From Casuarina equisetifolia (lineage: Eukaryota; Streptophyta; Magnoliopsida; Fagales; Casuarinaceae), in assembly GCA_028551475.1 (NCBI GenBank), contig CM052355.1, positions 10,602,001-10,666,000 on the forward strand: 64,000 nt of DNA, in the 5' to 3' direction. The notes under the pieces are model-generated. The model was given only the letters and a program-made list of their open reading frames with translations, was not told where the DNA came from and did not search any database. Every line of letters starts with the position of its first letter. Position 1 is the first letter of the stretch. Shown here piece after piece: positions 59,870-64,000 of this stretch. The position numbers and the translations under genes were made by a program.

Positions 59870-62800
59870 TGAAAGTTTCTGAAGGAAACTTAAGCTTAAA
59901 CTCCTACTATTAGAATTGGCGAACAATTAGGTTAAAGGGTATAGTTGTCATTACAATCAAAGGTCTCTATGTAATTATGAAACTATAAAATATCTTCTAG
60001 ATGTAATGGGTTTCTTGATAGTATCGGGTTAGGATTCGAATCCTAATATGGAAGTAGGTTTTTCTAGTAGTATTCAACTAGGATTCCTTTAAGGTTTCTC
60101 TATAAATAGAAAAGTATAAAGAAACCTAGTGGGCGAGTTGAAAGAGTCCCCATGGGGGGTTAATTGGGTCCCTCTCAAGTTGATGAGAGAATCCATGAGA
60201 TACCTATTTGAAGAAAGAGAATGCATGAGAAAATCTAATAAGAAGAGACTATAGGGGATAGAGGACATTGTGATGTTCCGAATCTCTTAAATTTGTTGTG
60301 TTTGAGTGTGTGCGTTCTTATATTTATGTGTTATATCTTTATGTGATTGTTGCGACTTTGTTGAATTTTCCAACACCTACAAAATAGCTCAAGCCGAACG
60401 ACATAAGTTTTCAAAGCAAACTCAAACTCCTCTAAAACCTTTGTTTATAAGTACATACAAAAATACATAGAATGCATAAACGAAAATCTTCTAAATCTGA
60501 ATATAAAAAGTTTTCATTTTCCTCAAATCCTACATTGCTTCTTTTGTAAATCTTTACTTATTTGTTTAATTACCACCTTTTAACTTGGTATCTAAGCCAC
60601 AGATCTTCAAAGGCCCCTAGTTTTTTTTTTTTAAATAAAAAATGGCCTTCAATCAATACTCCCTTCACTAAACAATTTGTGCAACACCTTCAATGCTAGT
60701 TCTACTTCTCAAAACTTGTAATCATCAAATGGCCAGAATAAAGTTCTATCCTTACCTATAATTGGCATGTGCCTCAAAAGATATACTTTCTTGGTATGGA
60801 AAACTAGTATATTTCCTTATCTTCAATCAAGCAAGTTGGTTAATCCTAGAAAGATTGATTCTAATCTTAGTGAAATTATGTTACTAGTATGTAATTTTTG
60901 GGCTTGTTGAGTGGGCTGATTGTGTTTGGGGCCTAGTACATGGTTAGGGGTTAGGCTTGGGTTTCAACCCATTTTGTTGTAATCAATTGTAGTTGACTCA
61001 ACTTGGTCAAGAAGGTGTTTTTGTAACCCAATGCTTTGCAAAGGGAAACTATCATTGTAGGCTTATTGATATCAATTAAAGGTTCCCAATCAAGCCTCAA
61101 ATTCCTCTGTGTGATTCAATCTTCCACCATTAGTCATTGGAGACATTCCCATTTAAATCCCTTAACAGATTTCATGCTTGAAGGCCCTAACGCCAAGTCT
61201 TGAGCCGTTGCTCAACATGCTTATCAACTCTTAAACAAGTTCAATCCATATCGTCTAGTATTGGAATAAGTTGGCTTGTGAGTAGAAATGAGGATCTCTA
61301 GCATGGAGACGGCAATGACCCAACTATTGTCAAAGGTGAAGGATATGAAGAAATTTATGGCAGAGATTTTAGCAAATCTAGACTCACTATATGTGGGTGT
61401 CAGAGGTTTGGCTTGAAATCTTGATAGTACTATGAATAGATAAAGCTTAACTATTTATCAAAGGAGGAACCCATGGGTTTGTTAGTCAAGACAAATTACA
61501 AGATATTGAGTGGGTCCTAGAATATTGATGGAGGAGTCGGTGAGCTTGGGTCAATGAAACGAGAGAATAGGTTCTTAGGTCATATCACTAATATTAATTT
61601 CCCTCAATTTAACAGGGAGGACGAACCAATGTCATGGATTTTTAAGGCTAGTAAGTTCTACAAGTTTCATGGTCTTACTAACAATGAGAAGGTTCGTGTG
61701 GCTTCTTGGAATATGGAAGGGTTAGCAATATGATGGCTTCAAGCATACAAAATGGAGGGGGAATGTTCTAGTGCTACATTGACATGGGAGAAGCTATAAT
61801 GCATACTACTTGAAAGATATGGCTCTAGTTATGCTAAACATTTTTATGGTGAGCTAACTAAATTAATGTAAAGGTGACACTTTAGAAAAATATTATGAAA
61901 ATTATATGACTCTATTTATGTAAGTTGGCCCTTTAATGTTCCAACAATTAGTGGATGGTTTCATTAGTGGACTAAAAATGGAGGTTAAAGGTGACATTGA
62001 CGCTAAGGATCCTTATCCTATTAATAAAGCCCTAAGATATGCTATTATTTTTTAGGGTCAAAATTCCTAGTGAAAGTTAGCTAATAACATTTTTGCTTGC
62101 AAGTTTGGGATGAAACATACTCCTAAGAAAAGCACATTGTCTATCAGGAGATTTACATCAGTAGAAATTGAGGAAATGTGGAATAAAGGTTTGTGTTTTC
62201 ATTGTAATAATTAGTACACGCCAAGACACAAGTGCAAAGGGAATTGTTTGTGTTAAAGGCAGTGTGGCCAAATAAATGGGGTAAAAGGAGTAATGATCAA
62301 GAAGGAACATAGGATGATGTAGTTCGAGGTAAGAAAACTAAAAAGGTGGAAAGGATGGAAATTTCAAAAATAGCATTTTTTTTTATTTAAGCCATAAAAA
62401 AAAACCAAGAACATTAAGAGTAAAGGGTAATCTAATGGGTGTAAATGGAGACTGAGTTTTTTGGTAGATTTTGGTATCATCCATAATTTTATTCAACAAG
62501 ATTTAGTTGAAAAGGTTAGGTAGGAAATAGACAAGGGAGCAGTTTTTTTAGTGATGGTAGCACTTTGAACTTTGTAGGGCAATAGATGGAAGTTAGGATG
62601 AAAGGAAAAGAATAGTGTTGTATAGGAAGAAACTAAAGCCTGCTAGGATCTTGTCAAGTTCAAATTTCACTAAAGAGCTTGGCAAAGAAGGACAAATGTT
62701 CTCGGTGTAAATGGAAAAAGTGGAAAATGAAGAAGTTAAAGCCTTAAAGAAATTAAGAACTGAAATGGAAAAGTTGCTAAAGAGTTTGATGATCTCTTTA

Positions 62801-64000
62801 GTAAATCGAAAGGGTTACCTTCCTAATGTAGTCATGACCACCGGATTGTATTGAAAAGGATGGCCAGCCAGTATCTGTTAGATCATACAGATATCCATAC
62901 TAACAAAAGGATGAGATAGAGAAGATTATAAAGGGATTTTAGATAAAGAGGTAATTTGACCAAGTAAAAGTCATTTCTCCTCAAACAGTGTTATTGATAA
63001 AGAAATCTCATGGATCGTGGAGGTTGTGTATGGATTACAAAAAGTTGAACAAGCAAATGATCAAGACAAATTATCCATCCCTACCACAAATGAGTTGTTG
63101 GATGAATTACATGGGGCTTGATATTTTTTCAAATTGGATTTGAGGTTAAGGTATTATCAAGTGGGGATAAGGCCTAAGGATGTTGAGAAAAAAACTTTTA
63201 GAACTCACCATGATTATTATGAATTCCTAATATAATAGTTTGGGTTGACAAATGAACCTTCCACTTTTTAGCCTCTAACGAATGTTATGTTTCAAAAGTA
63301 TCTTAGAAAGATGATATTAGTCTTCTTTTTATGACATTTTGGTTTACAACAAAAGTTGGGAGGAGCATTCTTTTACATGTGCAGATGATCTTCAAGGTGC
63401 TTATAAGCATTAGTTATTTTTAAAGCAGAAGAAATGTGAGTTTAGGCATACTAAGCTCAAATTTTTAGCACATATGATGAGTACAAATGGAATGACAATT
63501 GATCCTGATAAGGTGGAGGCCATTATGGAGTGGCCAATACCACGCAAGGCTATTATAAAGGGTTCATTAAAGGTTATGGAAAACTTGCAAATCTATTCAC
63601 TAGGCTATTAAAAAAATACACTTTCTAATGGAATAAGGAAACACAAGCAGCCTTTGAAAAACTTTAGATAATGATGACCTCAACACCCTTATTGACTCTT
63701 CCATATTTCATGCAACCTTTTGTGATAAAGTATAATGCTTAGGAAAAAAGGCTTGGGGTAGCCTTGTCTTAAGGGAAGAAACTCATTGCGTACTTTAGTA
63801 AAGCCTTGCATGAGAATCATTTGAAGCTATCAATGTATGAAAAGAAATGCTACCAATAGTGTTCACAATCCAAAAATTGAGACTTTATTTATTGGGTTGA
63901 CAATTTATTATTTGCACTGATTAGTACAACCTTAACTTTATATAGGATCAAAAGCTTATTATGCCAACTCAATAAAAGTTGTTGTCAAAGCTAATAGGTT
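59870..64000 (+). mobile_element. Gypsy (Ty3) LTR element, 5' part, running off the window; broken
   Basis: A primer-binding-like site TGGTATCTAAGCC at 60586-60598 marks the end of a probable 5' LTR (start somewhere between about 59810 and 59930, with a TATAAATA at about 60103). Then come gag-like blocks (about 61550-62100), a CCHC knuckle trace (about 62185-62255), reverse transcriptase blocks (about 62960-63500, for example KKSHGSWRLCMDYKKLN) and RNase H blocks (about 63640-63960). RT and RNase H precede any integrase, as in Gypsy. It is old and broken many times. The 3' half and 3' LTR lie outside the window. Confidence 0.75.

Overview
The window is nuclear DNA from a eudicot plant. It is AT-rich, its genes carry short GT-AG introns, and it holds plant-type subtilases, a plant RABA GTPase, a plant L1-type LINE and Copia/Gypsy LTR elements. 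From memory, the proteins most resemble grapevine (Vitis) homologues; I could not check this.

Layout. 1-3.7 kb has no gene I can support. 3690-5372 (minus) is a two-exon RAB11/RABA2-type small GTPase that looks whole. 6.4-9.4 kb is a 1.5-kb direct tandem duplication containing an old LINE 3' end. From about 10 to 59.3 kb there are four head-to-tail copies of a cucumisin-like subtilase (peptidase S8) gene, all on the plus strand and all with the same 10-exon plan. Copy A (12197-21344) is broken by a 5.5-kb LINE in exon 4 and by an in-frame stop. Copy B (34046-37372) has small frame-shifting duplications, a damaged splice acceptor and no 3' end. Copy C (40427-49270) carries a Copia element in exon 5 and ends inside exon 8. 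Copy D (54908-59341) is intact and encodes a protein of 733 residues with the full Asp/His/Asn/Ser catalytic set. Copies A and B resemble each other most, as do C and D. A Gypsy-type element begins just after D and runs off the right edge.

The spacers are also duplicated. Fragments of RABA exon 1 lie upstream of A, B and C and in the 1.5-kb repeat, so the duplicating unit appears to have carried the 5' part of the RABA gene together with the subtilase. The blocks downstream of A (22.2-26.8 kb) and of C (49.3-52.1 kb) are copies of each other; both hold an antisense Copia fossil and an unrecognised coding-like fragment. Comparing copies reveals small rearrangements: a 61-bp inversion upstream of C versus D, a deletion joint with a templated insertion at the end of C, and fold-back inverted copies near 51.05 kb.

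Function. Only two genes look able to make their protein: the RABA GTPase (trans-Golgi/endosome traffic) and subtilase D (secreted serine protease). I found no operon-like or defence-type system, CRISPR array, rRNA or tRNA. The interest lies in how one gene family was multiplied and then silenced by several routes.
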